A stretch of DNA of 64,000 nt from Asanoa iriomotensis. GTDB lineage: Bacteria; Actinomycetota; Actinomycetes; Mycobacteriales; Micromonosporaceae. The translations under genes were made by a program, and so were the position numbers. This document shows, piece by piece, positions 55,866 to 64,000 of this stretch (its first letter is position 1; each line of letters starts with the position of its first letter). Under the pieces are notes generated by a model, which ran no database searches, was not told the origin of the DNA, and worked only from the letters and a program-made list of their open reading frames with translations. The stretch is from positions 62,001 through 126,000 of the forward strand of contig NZ_BONC01000016.1 of the NCBI RefSeq assembly GCF_016862515.1, read 5' to 3'.

Positions 55866-56074
55866 GTGACGGAAACCTTGGCGCGCCTGGCCACGGCCGG
55901 GCCGGCACCGCGCGGTAGGCCTTGTCGGCCGACGTCATGACCTCGGCCCCAGCGCCCGGCTGGGTCGCGCGTGGAACCTGTTGATCTTGCCATGTCGCTC
56001 TTGACCTGGCCAAACGGGCGGGCAGCGGCCCGCCTGGCACCGTCAACACAGTGTTCGTATTCTGCATCGTCAGG

Positions 56075-56329
56075 CCCACACACCTCACGCCACCCGCATG
56101 CGCAGGTCCCCGCACCACCTGCCCGCCCCAGCAACGCCCCACGGCTGTCAATCGCCGACGTAGACGTCCGCGACCAGGGACAACCGTCCGGACGGTGCGC
56201 AGTTGTGGGCTGTATCCCGCCATCGAGATAGACCTGCGCGTCCGTCACGTCTTCCCAGCTCAATGGGTACGTCTCGATGCCCTTGGGGGCGCGTTTCGGC
56301 CCGGCGAGGTGGGGCTCGAACCTGCGCAC
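56075..56329 (+). repeat. Direct repeat R9
   Basis: Full copy, CCATCGAG subtype, with the perfect inner palindrome ACCGTCCGGACGGT and outer pair TGCGCAGGTC / GACCTGCGCG. Ends GGGGCTCGAACCTGCGCAC. Confidence 0.93.
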
Positions 56330-56526
56330 GGCGTGAAGACAGCCGCGGAGCTCGCACCCGCGCGCCGACGTCGCCGCACCGCTTCGGTTGCGCGCATGAT
56401 CGTCGACACGAGCGGGCGCCAGCGGCCCGCGGACCCGCATCACGTTCGGTGTCGCCATCGGGTGCGGCGTCCGCAGCCGCTGCTTCGCTTCTGGCGGTAC
56501 TTGCCCGGATCACTAGCGTGGACGCC

Positions 56527-57027
56527 GTGACGTCCTTCGATTGGAACTCGTTCCCAGCGGCCCGCGAGGCGAGGCTGGAACTGGTACCGGACATAGCCAG
56601 AGACGCGCTGCGAGTGCTCGAAGGCGTGCTCGACGAGATGAACCATGCGTGTACCTTCACCCTCACCGACGGCCCGCTCGGCGACGGCGACACCACCGCC
56701 GCAGTCGAAGCGCTGCTGCCGACCGACTGTCGGGTTACCCAACTCGAACCGGTCCCTTCATGGTCGGAGTTGGCGCGCGAGTCCTTACCCGGCCTATTCA
56801 TTCCGTGGCGACCCGAAGAGATGTGGCAACGAGGCTCGCCACCACGAGAACTTGCAGAGGCACTAGGCGACTGGACACTTGCACTGCTGGCTCGACTCTG
56901 GCCGGCCACCGCAGAGGCCTGGTCCGTCACGGTGGAATGCCGCAGCTGGTACGAGGGCGCCTACCTCGATCTCGCAGTCCGGACAACAGACCAGATGTGG
57001 CTCCTACACCTGGGAGTCACCGACTAG
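56527..57027 (+). CDS. Hypothetical protein
   Basis: 166 aa from GTG 56527 (VTSFDWNSFPAAREARLELV). Acidic, cytoplasmic, Trp-rich (SWSELARESLPGLFIPWRPE, CRSWYEGAYLDLAV). No known motif. Followed after 47 bp by the two-nuclease-domain gene, probably in one operon; an immunity or accessory role is possible. Confidence 0.55.
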   Translation: MTSFDWNSFPAAREARLELVPDIARDALRVLEGVLDEMNHACTFTLTDGPLGDGDTTAAVEALLPTDCRVTQLEPVPSWSELARESLPGLFIPWRPEEMWQRGSPPRELAEALGDWTLALLARLWPATAEAWSVTVECRSWYEGAYLDLAVRTTDQMWLLHLGVTD

Positions 57028-57074
57028 ACCACACCGCCGGATCTAACCCTGAATGGAAGGGAGACGTTCAATCC

Positions 57075-57845
57075 ATGAGTACGGGCGACAGCGATGAGGG
57101 CTACGTCATCTCCCTGTGCAACCGGGTGTTGGGTGAGCAGGCCCTAACCCAACATCGATTCGAGTGGCTCCTCGGCGACCCGGCGGCTGGCGGAAGACGC
57201 GTCATGCTCCCGGTCGACGCATACTGGCCACGCCACCGACTGGTCGTGGAGTACCGCGAACGTCAGCACGACGAGCCAGTTCCTCACTTCGACAAGCCCG
57301 ACAGACTTACCATCAGCGGCATCCACCGCGGCGCTCAGAGAGCCCTGTACGACGCACGTCGAGACACCGAGATCCCCGCCCACGGACTCCGCCTGGTCGT
57401 GATCCGACCCGCTGATCTCGACTCGGACAACCGTGGCCGCCTGCGCCGCAGCGAGAAATCCGATCTAAAGGTCATACGCAGCATGGTCAGCCCGGTGAGC
57501 GACGAACAGCGGGTCATCAACGCCTTCCGCGCCTGGCTCATCGCACAAGGCTGGTCCCCGATCAAACCGACCGACCGATGGACCGACATCGAGGCTGTCC
57601 GCGGCGAAGAACGCCTCATTGGAGAGGCGAAAGGCTGGACCAGCGAGCCAGGGATCGACGCCGACACCGCGTACGGACAGCTCTTACGACGCATGACCGA
57701 GCCGTCCAGCAACACCCGTTACGCCCTCATAGTGCCGACCAGCTGCGTGGCGGCCGCGGAACGCGTGCCGACCCACATCAGAGACCGACTCAACATTCAC
57801 CTCTACGAGGTAGGCCACGACGGGCTGACACGAGAGGTCCGCTGA
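57075..57845 (+). CDS. Protein with two PD-(D/E)XK-like domains
   Basis: 256 aa from ATG 57075. The N-terminal domain (FEWLLGDPAAGGRRVMLPVD, AYWPRHRLVVEYRERQHDEP) looks Vsr-like with D / E-x-R residues; LRLVVIRPADLDSDNRGRLR ends it. The C-terminal domain has TDIEAVRGEERLIGEAKGWT, a second D / E-x-K pair, and YGQLLRRMTEPSSNTRYALI. Such double-nuclease layout is uncommon; the first copy may bind and the second cut. Function inferred from motifs only. Confidence 0.6.
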   Translation: MSTGDSDEGYVISLCNRVLGEQALTQHRFEWLLGDPAAGGRRVMLPVDAYWPRHRLVVEYRERQHDEPVPHFDKPDRLTISGIHRGAQRALYDARRDTEIPAHGLRLVVIRPADLDSDNRGRLRRSEKSDLKVIRSMVSPVSDEQRVINAFRAWLIAQGWSPIKPTDRWTDIEAVRGEERLIGEAKGWTSEPGIDADTAYGQLLRRMTEPSSNTRYALIVPTSCVAAAERVPTHIRDRLNIHLYEVGHDGLTREVR

Positions 57846-57939
57846 GTCCTGGCCAAGGTGCTGCCAGGCTTGGGCGCCGGGCGGCCGGCTCCGGGTCGGC
57901 CACTAGGTTCAGCTAGGCAGATAGTCAGGGGGACCGCCA

Positions 57940-58052
57940 CGCTGACCAAGGTCAGCGATAGTCAGATTGAGTTCCCGTGGTCGGCGTGCCCCGCGGAGGG
58001 TGCGAGTCTGCGCATGACCGCACCCAAGTGTCGCGTCCAGTCGGATGCGCCG
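57940..58052 (+). repeat. Left flank of R10 shared with left flank of R8
   Basis: See 52535-52657. Contains GGTGCGAGTCTGCGCATGAC, a diverged form of the repeat's right end. Confidence 0.7.
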
Positions 58053-58315
58053 CGGCCATGATCCACACCTCACGGCGCCAGGTGCGCAGGTCCCCAGACC
58101 GGCGACCCCGTCCTGCACGCACTGCGGCGCGGTCAATCGCCGACGTACACGTCCCTGACCAGCGACAACCGTCCAGACGGTGCGCAGTTGTGGCCTGTAT
58201 CCCGCCGCCGAGATAGACCTGCGCGCTCGATGATGTTTCCGCAGCTCAACGGCCTGGCCTCGCCGCGTCTCAGTGCGCGTTTCGAGGCTACGAGGTGGGG
58301 TTCGAACCTGCGCAC
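58053..58315 (+). repeat. Direct repeat R10
   Basis: Full copy of the GCCGAGATAG subtype: CGTCCCTGACCAGCGACAAC, CCGTCCAGACGGTGCGCAG, ending GGGGTTCGAACCTGCGCAC. Confidence 0.92.
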
Positions 58316-58365
58316 CGCGCGACCCTCGACCAGCCGAGCCGAACGCTGGCCATCCACACGTTGAG

Positions 58366-58411
58366 GGGTGGCCTCGGCGAAGGTTTGTCGATGACATCGC
58401 CGAGGCCACCT
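58366..58411. repeat. Perfect 14-bp hairpin to the right of R10
   Basis: GGTGGCCTCGGCGA (58367-58380) and TCGCCGAGGCCACC (58397-58410) around the 16-nt loop AGGTTTGTCGATGACA. Also present, less perfect, after R1 at 22514-22560. It could act as a terminator or a folded recombination site. Confidence 0.8.
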
Positions 58412-58721
58412 CCATTCCAACACTCCAAACCCGCACTCAACGCCTTCGCCATCACCTCCATCGACCGCTTCCCGGCCGCTGAAACCTACTGATACCGCCG
58501 GAAACACCGTTAGCGAGATAGTCCCGAATACCGCAGACCCATCATGAGTGCGGCTATGTCGCGCCCGTCGGAGGAGGGCTGGTTCTTCAGCAGCCAGGTC
58601 TCCACCTGGATACCGCCGGCAGACTGGACCGTCCGCTGTCAGAAACGCTGGGTACCGCAACCGCCGCGATCCTCATCGGTCTGATCGCAAGCGATCCCTA
58701 CCAGCGACGTTTGTTGATGGC

Positions 58722-59348
58722 TCAGACCGCGTAACTGGCCGGCACGGCGTCCCGTAGATACCAGAGCCAGAACGCGCGCCGCCGCGTCGGGTCCGCAGCC
58801 TTTTCCCACACCGCGCCACCAGCCAGGGCGATGGAGGCGAAGTAGGAGGCCTCCCAATCCTCAGAATCGACCTCCCCTTCCTCGGCCCCGTCAGGGAACG
58901 TCAGGTGCCCGCGCAGCAGGTCGCGGTTGGTCGCCCAGCAGGCCAGGCCAGCGGCGACCGCGGGGAACGCATCGGGAGCAGTACGCATCCGGTTATCAAG
59001 GAGAGTGGCGAGGCGATCGAGTTCGATGGGGTCGGGCGTTAGCGCCAGCTCGGGCCGGCTGGACGTGGCTTCCTGCACGGGAGCGGCGAACGGCAGCAGG
59101 TCGTGGAAGCGTCCCGTCCACACCGGCCAGGCCCTCACTGCGCACTCTTCGGAGAGCCGGAGGTAGGAATGCCAGCGATCATCGCCTACGAGCTGACAAA
59201 TTGAGCGGTGTAGTTCCATCCGAACTGACCACGACAGCCCACCATTCGGCGAGATTCGACCGACGTAGCCGCTAGCCAGTCGATCTATGTCGGACCGACG
59301 CACTCGCCCCTCCCTGACGTAGGAGCACCGCAGTAAGGTTTGCGGCAA
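58722..59348 (-). CDS. Imm5-like hypothetical protein
   Basis: 208 aa from 59348 (MPQTLLRCSYVREGRVRRSD). The end DWEASYFASIALAGGAVWEK and RRAFWLWYLRDAVPASY resembles the Imm5 family of polymorphic-toxin immunity proteins (FWxWYLxxAVP). No matching toxin is next to it, so it may be an orphan immunity gene captured in the array. Confidence 0.5.
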   Translation of the reverse strand: MPQTLLRCSYVREGRVRRSDIDRLASGYVGRISPNGGLSWSVRMELHRSICQLVGDDRWHSYLRLSEECAVRAWPVWTGRFHDLLPFAAPVQEATSSRPELALTPDPIELDRLATLLDNRMRTAPDAFPAVAAGLACWATNRDLLRGHLTFPDGAEEGEVDSEDWEASYFASIALAGGAVWEKAADPTRRRAFWLWYLRDAVPASYAV

Positions 59349-59938
59349 CCTAGTTGTTGGGATCCTAGATGTATCAAGGCGTGCGTCGCTCGACCAGCAG
59401 ACGGCACCGCCGGACGTCTTCGGCCGCCCTAGGTGGGGTTATGGTGTGCGGCGACGGGCGAGTTCGTGCACTGGATCCTTGGCCGAGTGCCCCTTGACGT
59501 CAAACGCGTCGGTAACTGATGTCTTGGCGAGTGTCGTACCCGGTGTCTCGGCTCCGCGCGGCAAGGTTTTGTACCGTCGGCTGAATTTGACCCGGAGTAG
59601 TCGTATGGCTCCTGTCTCGTACTCACCGCGGACATCGAGGGACTACACCGGGCATTCGCAGCCGGCATGCGCGCGGCGTACGGCAAGGTACTGGTGTCCG
59701 GAACGCCGCGCGGGCGGTCACTGGTCCACCGGAACCGGCGATCCGATCCGCCTGGACGCCCTGGACTTCTGCCGCGTCACGTCCGGGCGACCCGCCGCCA
59801 CGTCGAACGTCGAGCCCGCCGGACTCCTCACCACCGCAGTGCCGTTCTGACACCGCGCACCCGACAACGCGCACAGCCCCAACAAGACCGGGCCCGCGCA
59901 TCTCGGCAGAGTCGCTTGTCTAGGCCGTGTCCAGCCGA
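59349..59938. other. Gap without a supported gene
   Basis: 590 bp with shadow-like frames only, ending at the IS5 remnant. Confidence 0.45.
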
Positions 59939-60200
59939 TCACCGGAGCCAGATCAAAGCGGCGATCAGCAGGAGCGATGAGCGGCAGAGGCCCGCGCGTT
60001 TGGCGTCGCGGGTGGCCAACGCTCTCCATTGCTTCAGTCGGTTGAAGCAGCGTTCCACCACGTTTCGCTGCCGGTAGACCTGCTTGTCGAAGCCCGGCGG
60101 TCGTCCGCCGTGGCTGCCTCCGCCAGTTCGGTGGGCGACCTGGTCACTGCGTTCCGGAATGGTGTGCGCGATCCCGCACTGGCACTCGATCGGTTGGAGT
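59939..60200 (-). pseudogene. IS5-family transposase C-terminal remnant
   Basis: Minus-strand GIAHTIPERSDQVAHRTGGG, GGRPPGFDKQVYRQRNVVER and CFNRLKQWRALATR match the end of IS5-type transposases, including the YRQRNVVERCFNRLKQ signature with its last catalytic Glu. The N-terminal two thirds are missing. Confidence 0.8.
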
Positions 60201-60488
60201 CCGGCTGGCCGATCCGAGACCTGCTCGACGTACTGGCCGACATGAAGGACTCGCGGGCACTCTCCCAGCCGCTTCGCCACCGAGCGCTTCGTCTTTGGCG
60301 CGCCGCGACGCGAACCTGACGACCTGACGAGCCCGAATCTCGGTGGACAGCGCGGACCGCGGCAGATGGGTGCGGCCGGGCGTGGGCTGGAGAGTCAGCG
60401 TTGTCGGCAGACGACCGACGGTGAAATCCTCGAAAACGTCACTGGGTACCGGGGCACCTCCGTGCACGCCCGCGCCGGTGCGACGCCG

Positions 60489-60809
60489 TCATCCGGGCTG
60501 CATGTCCGCGGGATTTTCCAGGATCAGGACCGTCATATCCAGCAGACGCTGGTAGTAGGACGCCTCGTAGCCGTCCAGGGCTGGAATCGCGCGGTTGAGC
60601 TTCTGCTCGCAATCCGCGAGTACGTCCCACCACCAGTCGTCGATGCGGCCCCCGTTCCCCAGCCACGTGCTGACACAACCCGAGACCTTGGAATCGAGGC
60701 TCACCATCTCGACGCCATCTGGCTCGACGACGTACAGCCGGCGCGGAAAGGCGGCCTGCTGGTGTTCCTCGTAGAGTGCGCCCACGGTACGCAAGAGGTC
60801 GTCCGGCAA
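60489..60809 (-). CDS. Small hypothetical protein
   Basis: 106 aa from ATG 60809 (MPDDLLRTVGALYEEHQQAA). Acidic and Trp-rich (GNGGRIDDWWWDVLADCEQK), likely cytoplasmic. No recognised domain. Lies about 100 bp left of R11, reading away from it. Confidence 0.5.
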   Translation of the reverse strand: MPDDLLRTVGALYEEHQQAAFPRRLYVVEPDGVEMVSLDSKVSGCVSTWLGNGGRIDDWWWDVLADCEQKLNRAIPALDGYEASYYQRLLDMTVLILENPADMQPG

Positions 60810-60865
60810 GGATTGACCCTCCGATCATCGACCCGATGAGCGTCCAACCTAGTGCACGCTCATCG

Positions 60866-60910
60866 ACAGAAGCGGATGCTGTCGTCCGAGGGCACCGACC
60901 CACCCAGGCC
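60866..60910 (+). repeat. Left flank of R11 shared with left flank of R7
   Basis: ACAGAAGCGGATGCTGTCGT and GAGGGCACCGACC; see 50204-50251. Confidence 0.8.
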
Positions 60911-61175
60911 GCCAGCCATGATCGACACCTCACCCCACCCGCGTGCGCAGGTACCCACACCACTTGCCCAGGCCGACGAACCCTGCGCTGCGGTCATTCC
61001 CCCACGTAGACGTCCGTGACCAGGGATAACCGCCCGGACGGTGCGCAGTTGTGGCCTGTATCCCGCCATCGAGATAGACCTGCGCCTCGATCGCGTTTTC
61101 CCAGCTCAAAGAGCGCGTCTCGATGCGCTTGAGGGCGCGTCTCGGCCCGTCGAGGTGGGGCTCGAACCTGCGCAC
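60911..61175 (+). repeat. Direct repeat R11
   Basis: Full copy, CCATCGAG subtype, core CGTCCGTGACCAGGGATAAC, ends GGGGCTCGAACCTGCGCAC. Both its flanks have partners elsewhere (left with R7, right with R6), which suggests a hybrid formed by recombination inside the repeat. Confidence 0.93.
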
Positions 61176-61425
61176 GACGAATCGCCAAGAGCAAGGGCCG
61201 CGGGCCTCCCCGGCAGCCACGACCGCCGCAATCACCAAGGGCGCCGCACGTGGCGAGCTCAGAGTGTCCGAGATTGCCAGGACGAGGATCTCCGGACCAA
61301 GGTTCACCGCATCGACAGCGCGCTGCTTGGCATGGGACCGTCCGCATCTGACAGGGTCCGCTACGACGCATGACCTGTCCGCCGAGTCGCGCGCACGGTC
61401 AGCTTCAGAAGAGGATGCGGCTGTG
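61176..61425 (+). repeat. Right flank of R11 shared with right flank of R6
   Basis: About 250 bp similar to 47816-48067, with several exact 20-base matches. Non-coding by lack of a conserved frame. Confidence 0.85.
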
Positions 61426-61490
61426 CCCAGTGGATCGAAGCCGGGACAGGCGGCGGGAGCTGACCTGACGCCACCTATCCCGGCACGGCC

Positions 61491-62045
61491 CTAGGCAAGC
61501 GGATGCGGAACCGAGCTGGGCTGGCGTTTGGCGTCCAGCCACTCGGCGGGATTCCACAGCACAGGCGAAGCCCCGACAGGCTCGAACGTGATCCTCGGAT
61601 CGTTGCTTTGCACCAGGCACAGCATCCGGTGACCTGTCAGCATGGCGCACCGCGCCTGGTCCGCCAGGATCTCCAGCACCGCCTGGGCTGTCCGGGGACG
61701 CCCGCGCGTGAACGCGTCGTAGCCGGCGAAGGCCAGCAGCAGGCCAGTGGCGTCCTCGGTGGTGCCGTACGCGTGGGCGACGACGTCGCGCATACAGTCG
61801 TTGAGCGCGTCGAGGTTGCGCCCGTAGTAATCCGGGAAGTCAAGTGCGGCGGCTATGGCGCTATGAAGGTCGTCGTCGGTGGTCCAGGCGCTCGCGTCAA
61901 GCTGCACGATGGTGTAACCGTGCTCGCGCATCCAGTCGACGGCCTCGGCGAAGAGGTGGCTTCGCCAGAAGAGCGTCACGGCGCCGTGGAGCATGAGCCG
62001 AAAGTCGAGACGGTTGGCGTCCCGCTCAAGATCGAATGCCGCCAT
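61491..62045 (-). CDS. Barstar-family protein
   Basis: 184 aa from ATG 62045. The barstar signature FPDYYGRNLDALNDCMRDVV lies at about residues 69-88, after YTIVQLDASAWTTDDDLHSA. Barstar proteins inhibit barnase-type RNases; here the domain is extended at both ends (usual length about 90 aa) and no barnase-like toxin is adjacent, so it is likely an orphan immunity gene. The catalytic partner, if any, lies elsewhere. Confidence 0.8.
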   Translation of the reverse strand: MAAFDLERDANRLDFRLMLHGAVTLFWRSHLFAEAVDWMREHGYTIVQLDASAWTTDDDLHSAIAAALDFPDYYGRNLDALNDCMRDVVAHAYGTTEDATGLLLAFAGYDAFTRGRPRTAQAVLEILADQARCAMLTGHRMLCLVQSNDPRITFEPVGASPVLWNPAEWLDAKRQPSSVPHPLA

Positions 62046-62213
62046 CGCCGCAGCCTACTCGCGCGCAGGTCCAGCCGGCAGCGCAAGCCAGCACAGGTTC
62101 GCCGCGTGGACCGCCCCGTCGCTCGGCGGCGCGCCACTCGAGGCCGATCGGCGACCAGCAGGTGCCAAGGACATCAGGCCCGCAGACGGTACGTCATGCG
62201 GCATGTGAGTGGG

Positions 62214-62633
62214 TCAGGCAAGGTCTTCGAAGGACTCTTCTCCAGGGCGCCAGCACATCCAGCGGCTGTCCGTGAAGCCGGTCAAAAGCGCGATCTCTGG
62301 TCCGGACACATCCTCGAGGGCGGGGTGTAGTCGGACTGCTCCTTCTTCGAATTCGACGCGGAGGCCATGGCCTGTCTTCTCTGCTGTCGCGACAACATGG
62401 CCCGGAATGAGTGCTCGCAACGCGTCGGCCCAACCCACCTGCCCTGGAGGGATCAGACCTGCTGATGTTTCCACGACCGGCAACACGTCGCAGTTGAGGA
62501 CCGGCATATCTTCCGTGGGCCCGTCGAAGCGGAGTTGGACGTAGTCCATGACGAACTGGACCGAGTAGAGACGAAAGCCGACGAGACGACTCAACAACTC
62601 GTTGGGAACGTAAGGAAGATGGCTCGGCGACAT
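62214..62633 (-). CDS. Hypothetical protein of an actinomycete small-protein family
   Basis: 139 aa from ATG 62633 (MSPSHLPYVPNELLSRLVGF). VQFVMDYVQLRFDGPTED and GWADALRALIPGHVV give it a conserved look; similar orphan proteins occur with immunity genes in actinomycetes. No motif known. Starts 100 bp left of R12. Confidence 0.55.
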   Translation of the reverse strand: MSPSHLPYVPNELLSRLVGFRLYSVQFVMDYVQLRFDGPTEDMPVLNCDVLPVVETSAGLIPPGQVGWADALRALIPGHVVATAEKTGHGLRVEFEEGAVRLHPALEDVSGPEIALLTGFTDSRWMCWRPGEESFEDLA

Positions 62634-62732
62634 GCGGCCATGATGCCCGAACGCCGATCGCCTGACGTCCCCAAGTTCGACAGAAGCGGATGCGGCGCCT
62701 GACACTCTGGTAACCCGCCGACGCTACCCGTC

Positions 62733-62882
62733 ATGATCCGCACCTCACGCTGCCCCATGCGCAGGTACCCACACCGGCTGTCCACCCAGCGACCCCCTAC
62801 GGCCTGATCAATCGCCCACGTACACGTCCGTGACCAGCGACAACCGCGCAGACGGTGCGCAGTTGTGGGCTGTATCCCGCCG
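62733..62882 (+). repeat. Direct repeat R12, right part missing
   Basis: Begins GTCATGATCCGCACCTCAC, keeps left arm and core (CGTCCGTGACCAGCGACAAC, CGGTGCGCAGTTGTGGGC) and breaks off exactly after TGTATCCCGCC. The right arm and the GCTCGAACCTGCGCAC end are absent. It is the last copy in the window. Confidence 0.9.
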
Positions 62883-63094
62883 GGGGCACATCCCTAACTG
62901 CGGTCCTTTCCACGTTCTGGTCGTGGCTGCCCCCAGTTCGCCACCCGGGCGAGTTCCTCGATCAGTTGTCCGCAGATCTCCGCCTTGAGATCGACCTCGA
63001 CCAGCGGCAGCAGGTCGAGCAGAGAGACGGGTGTTTCTGCCAGTTAGGCGAGGCGCGATCGGGTGTCTGCGGCTGTGGCGGGGCTCGACCGCGG

Positions 63095-63616
63095 TTACCG
63101 ATCCAACGCGATCCAGTAGCGTCTCACTGGACCGTGCTCGGCATCTCGGATGCCTTCGAGTACGCCGCCGTTGCGTTCGATGGTGCCGGCCGAGGCGACG
63201 TTGTCCGCGAGGCAAGGGATGAGGACGCGGTCCAGGCCCAAGGCGGTGCGGGCCTCTTCGAGCATCTCGCCCAGCGCCCAGCTGGCCAGACCGCGGCGGC
63301 GCGCGGACGGGCGCACTCCGTAACCGATGTGGCCGATGTCGTCGTCGAAGATGTGCCGCAGGGCGATCCCGCCGAGTACCTGGCCGTTCTCGACGATCCA
63401 CCGACACGTGGCGTGGCTTTCGGCCGGGCAGGGAGTTCCCGGCGGGTGAGCCAGTCGGTTTCGCTGGTGCACCCAGGCGGCGAAGCCGTCGGGTGATTCC
63501 ACGTCATCGTCGGGCCATATGCCGAAGCCGTCCTCGTGCAGCCCCGGCCCCCATTCGTGGTGGCAGTCCAGGAAGGCGGTGTGCAGGCGGGTGGTCGGCA
63601 GGATCAGCTCGGGCAT
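63095..63616 (-). CDS. GNAT-family N-acetyltransferase
   Basis: 173 aa from ATG 63616 (MPELILPTTRLHTAFLDCHH). The acetyl-CoA site is clear: GYGVRPSARRRGLASWALGE (the R/QxxGxG/A loop as RRRGLA), preceded by QVLGGIALRHIFDDDIGHIG and followed by IPCLADNVASAGTIERNGG. RimJ/RimL-like acetyltransferases modify small molecules or protein N-termini; substrate unknown. Lies outside the last repeat, perhaps at the border to other DNA. Confidence 0.85.
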   Translation of the reverse strand: MPELILPTTRLHTAFLDCHHEWGPGLHEDGFGIWPDDDVESPDGFAAWVHQRNRLAHPPGTPCPAESHATCRWIVENGQVLGGIALRHIFDDDIGHIGYGVRPSARRRGLASWALGEMLEEARTALGLDRVLIPCLADNVASAGTIERNGGVLEGIRDAEHGPVRRYWIALDR

Positions 63617-63928
63617 TCGGCGACGGTATTTCAGGTCCGACGGCCAGACGAGCCGCTCATCCGCAACATCAACAACGCTCAGAGGTCCATCCCGCTCCGT
63701 CGGAGAGCTAACCCGTTAGGGGAGTACGAGTGCGCGCCGCAAGGCCGCTCGCGGCAACATCGGCACCCTCAAACCAGCGGACTCCGACAAGTAGGCGCGG
63801 TGACCTGCGCGATCCTCGGACGTCAGCATGTGATCTGCACCACTATCACCTTTCGACTCCGCAAGCGCCGGCACGCCATCGACGTCGAACACGACGGCCA
63901 CCTGCACAAACAGGCGAAGCGCGGCGGA
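63617..63928. other. Intergenic region
   Basis: 310 bp between two minus-strand genes with no supported ORF. Confidence 0.5.
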
Positions 63929-63955
63929 GGGCCGGGGTGAAGAACACCCCGGCCC
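63929..63955 (-). terminator. Terminator hairpin of the gene entering from the right
   Basis: Perfect 11-bp stem GGGCCGGGGTG / CACCCCGGCCC with loop AAGAA, 8 bp past the stop codon of the partial minus-strand gene. No clear U-run, as is common in actinomycetes. Confidence 0.75.
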
Positions 63956-63962
63956 CGGTGGT

Positions 63963-64000
63963 TCAGCGGCGCCAACTCCAGGAGAAGCTGACGTCGTACG
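63963..64000 (-). CDS. 3' end of a gene running in from the right
   Basis: Only the last 11 codons are visible: YDVSFSWSWRR then TGA at 63963-63965. The aromatic, alternating end suggests the last strand of an exported beta-rich protein such as a lectin or carbohydrate-binding domain, but this cannot be settled. The strong hairpin just downstream supports a real gene end. Confidence 0.5.
   Translation of the reverse strand, partial: YDVSFSWSWRR

Noticed and set aside
22208-62882. CRISPR array
   Set aside because: Repeats are about 265 bp and spaced by kilobases of genes, with no cas genes.

Overview
The window comes from a high-GC Gram-positive bacterium, most likely an actinomycete. The codon third positions are GC-rich, GTG starts are frequent, and the left edge carries a type 2 BREX (Pgl) system, which is typical of Streptomyces and Micromonosporaceae relatives. 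The whole 64 kb reads as an accessory, defence-rich island. I see no ribosomal, tRNA or core metabolic gene. Many entries are nucleases, NAD-binding or immunity-like proteins, transposase scraps and frameshifted remnants.

Layout. Positions 1-6490: minus-strand BREX type 2 genes pglW and pglX, with pglX running off the left edge. Positions 7.1-15.2 kb: a PGN_0703-like nuclease, a decayed serine recombinase, a frameshifted 8-oxoguanine-glycosylase-like gene, a PLD-like nuclease, a frameshifted membrane protein, and an ImmA/IrrE peptidase with a small partner. Positions 15.7-17.2 kb: an intact large serine recombinase on the minus strand. Positions 18.3-21.8 kb: a large SIR2 defence-type protein.

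From 22.2 kb to 62.9 kb the window is organised by twelve copies of a roughly 265-bp non-coding direct repeat (R1-R12), all on the same strand. They cut the region into eleven segments of about 1.6-5.9 kb. Each segment holds a different load: HNH, Mrr, PIN and PD-(D/E)XK-type nucleases, a TIR/deoxyribosyltransferase-like fold joined to a nuclease domain, a four-gene lower-GC operon (TPR membrane protein, NUDIX, tryptophanyl-tRNA-synthetase-like, histidine phosphatase), small membrane and secreted proteins, Imm5-like, barstar-like and DUF4240-like proteins, and remnants of IS1380, IS3 and IS5 transposases. R4 lacks its left part and R12 lacks its right part. Several repeats also share longer duplicated flanks.

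Interpretation. Each repeat carries nested inverted repeats: an outer TGCGCAGGTC/GACCTGCGCG pair about 140 bp across, and an inner ACCGTCCGGACGGT palindrome. Same-orientation repeats, unrelated cargo between them and a large serine recombinase upstream resemble an integron-like cassette array or a tandem accretion of elements at one attachment site. That reading is inference. The repeats themselves, their orientation and their internal symmetry are visible directly. Gene functions below rest on motif recognition only; no database search was run.
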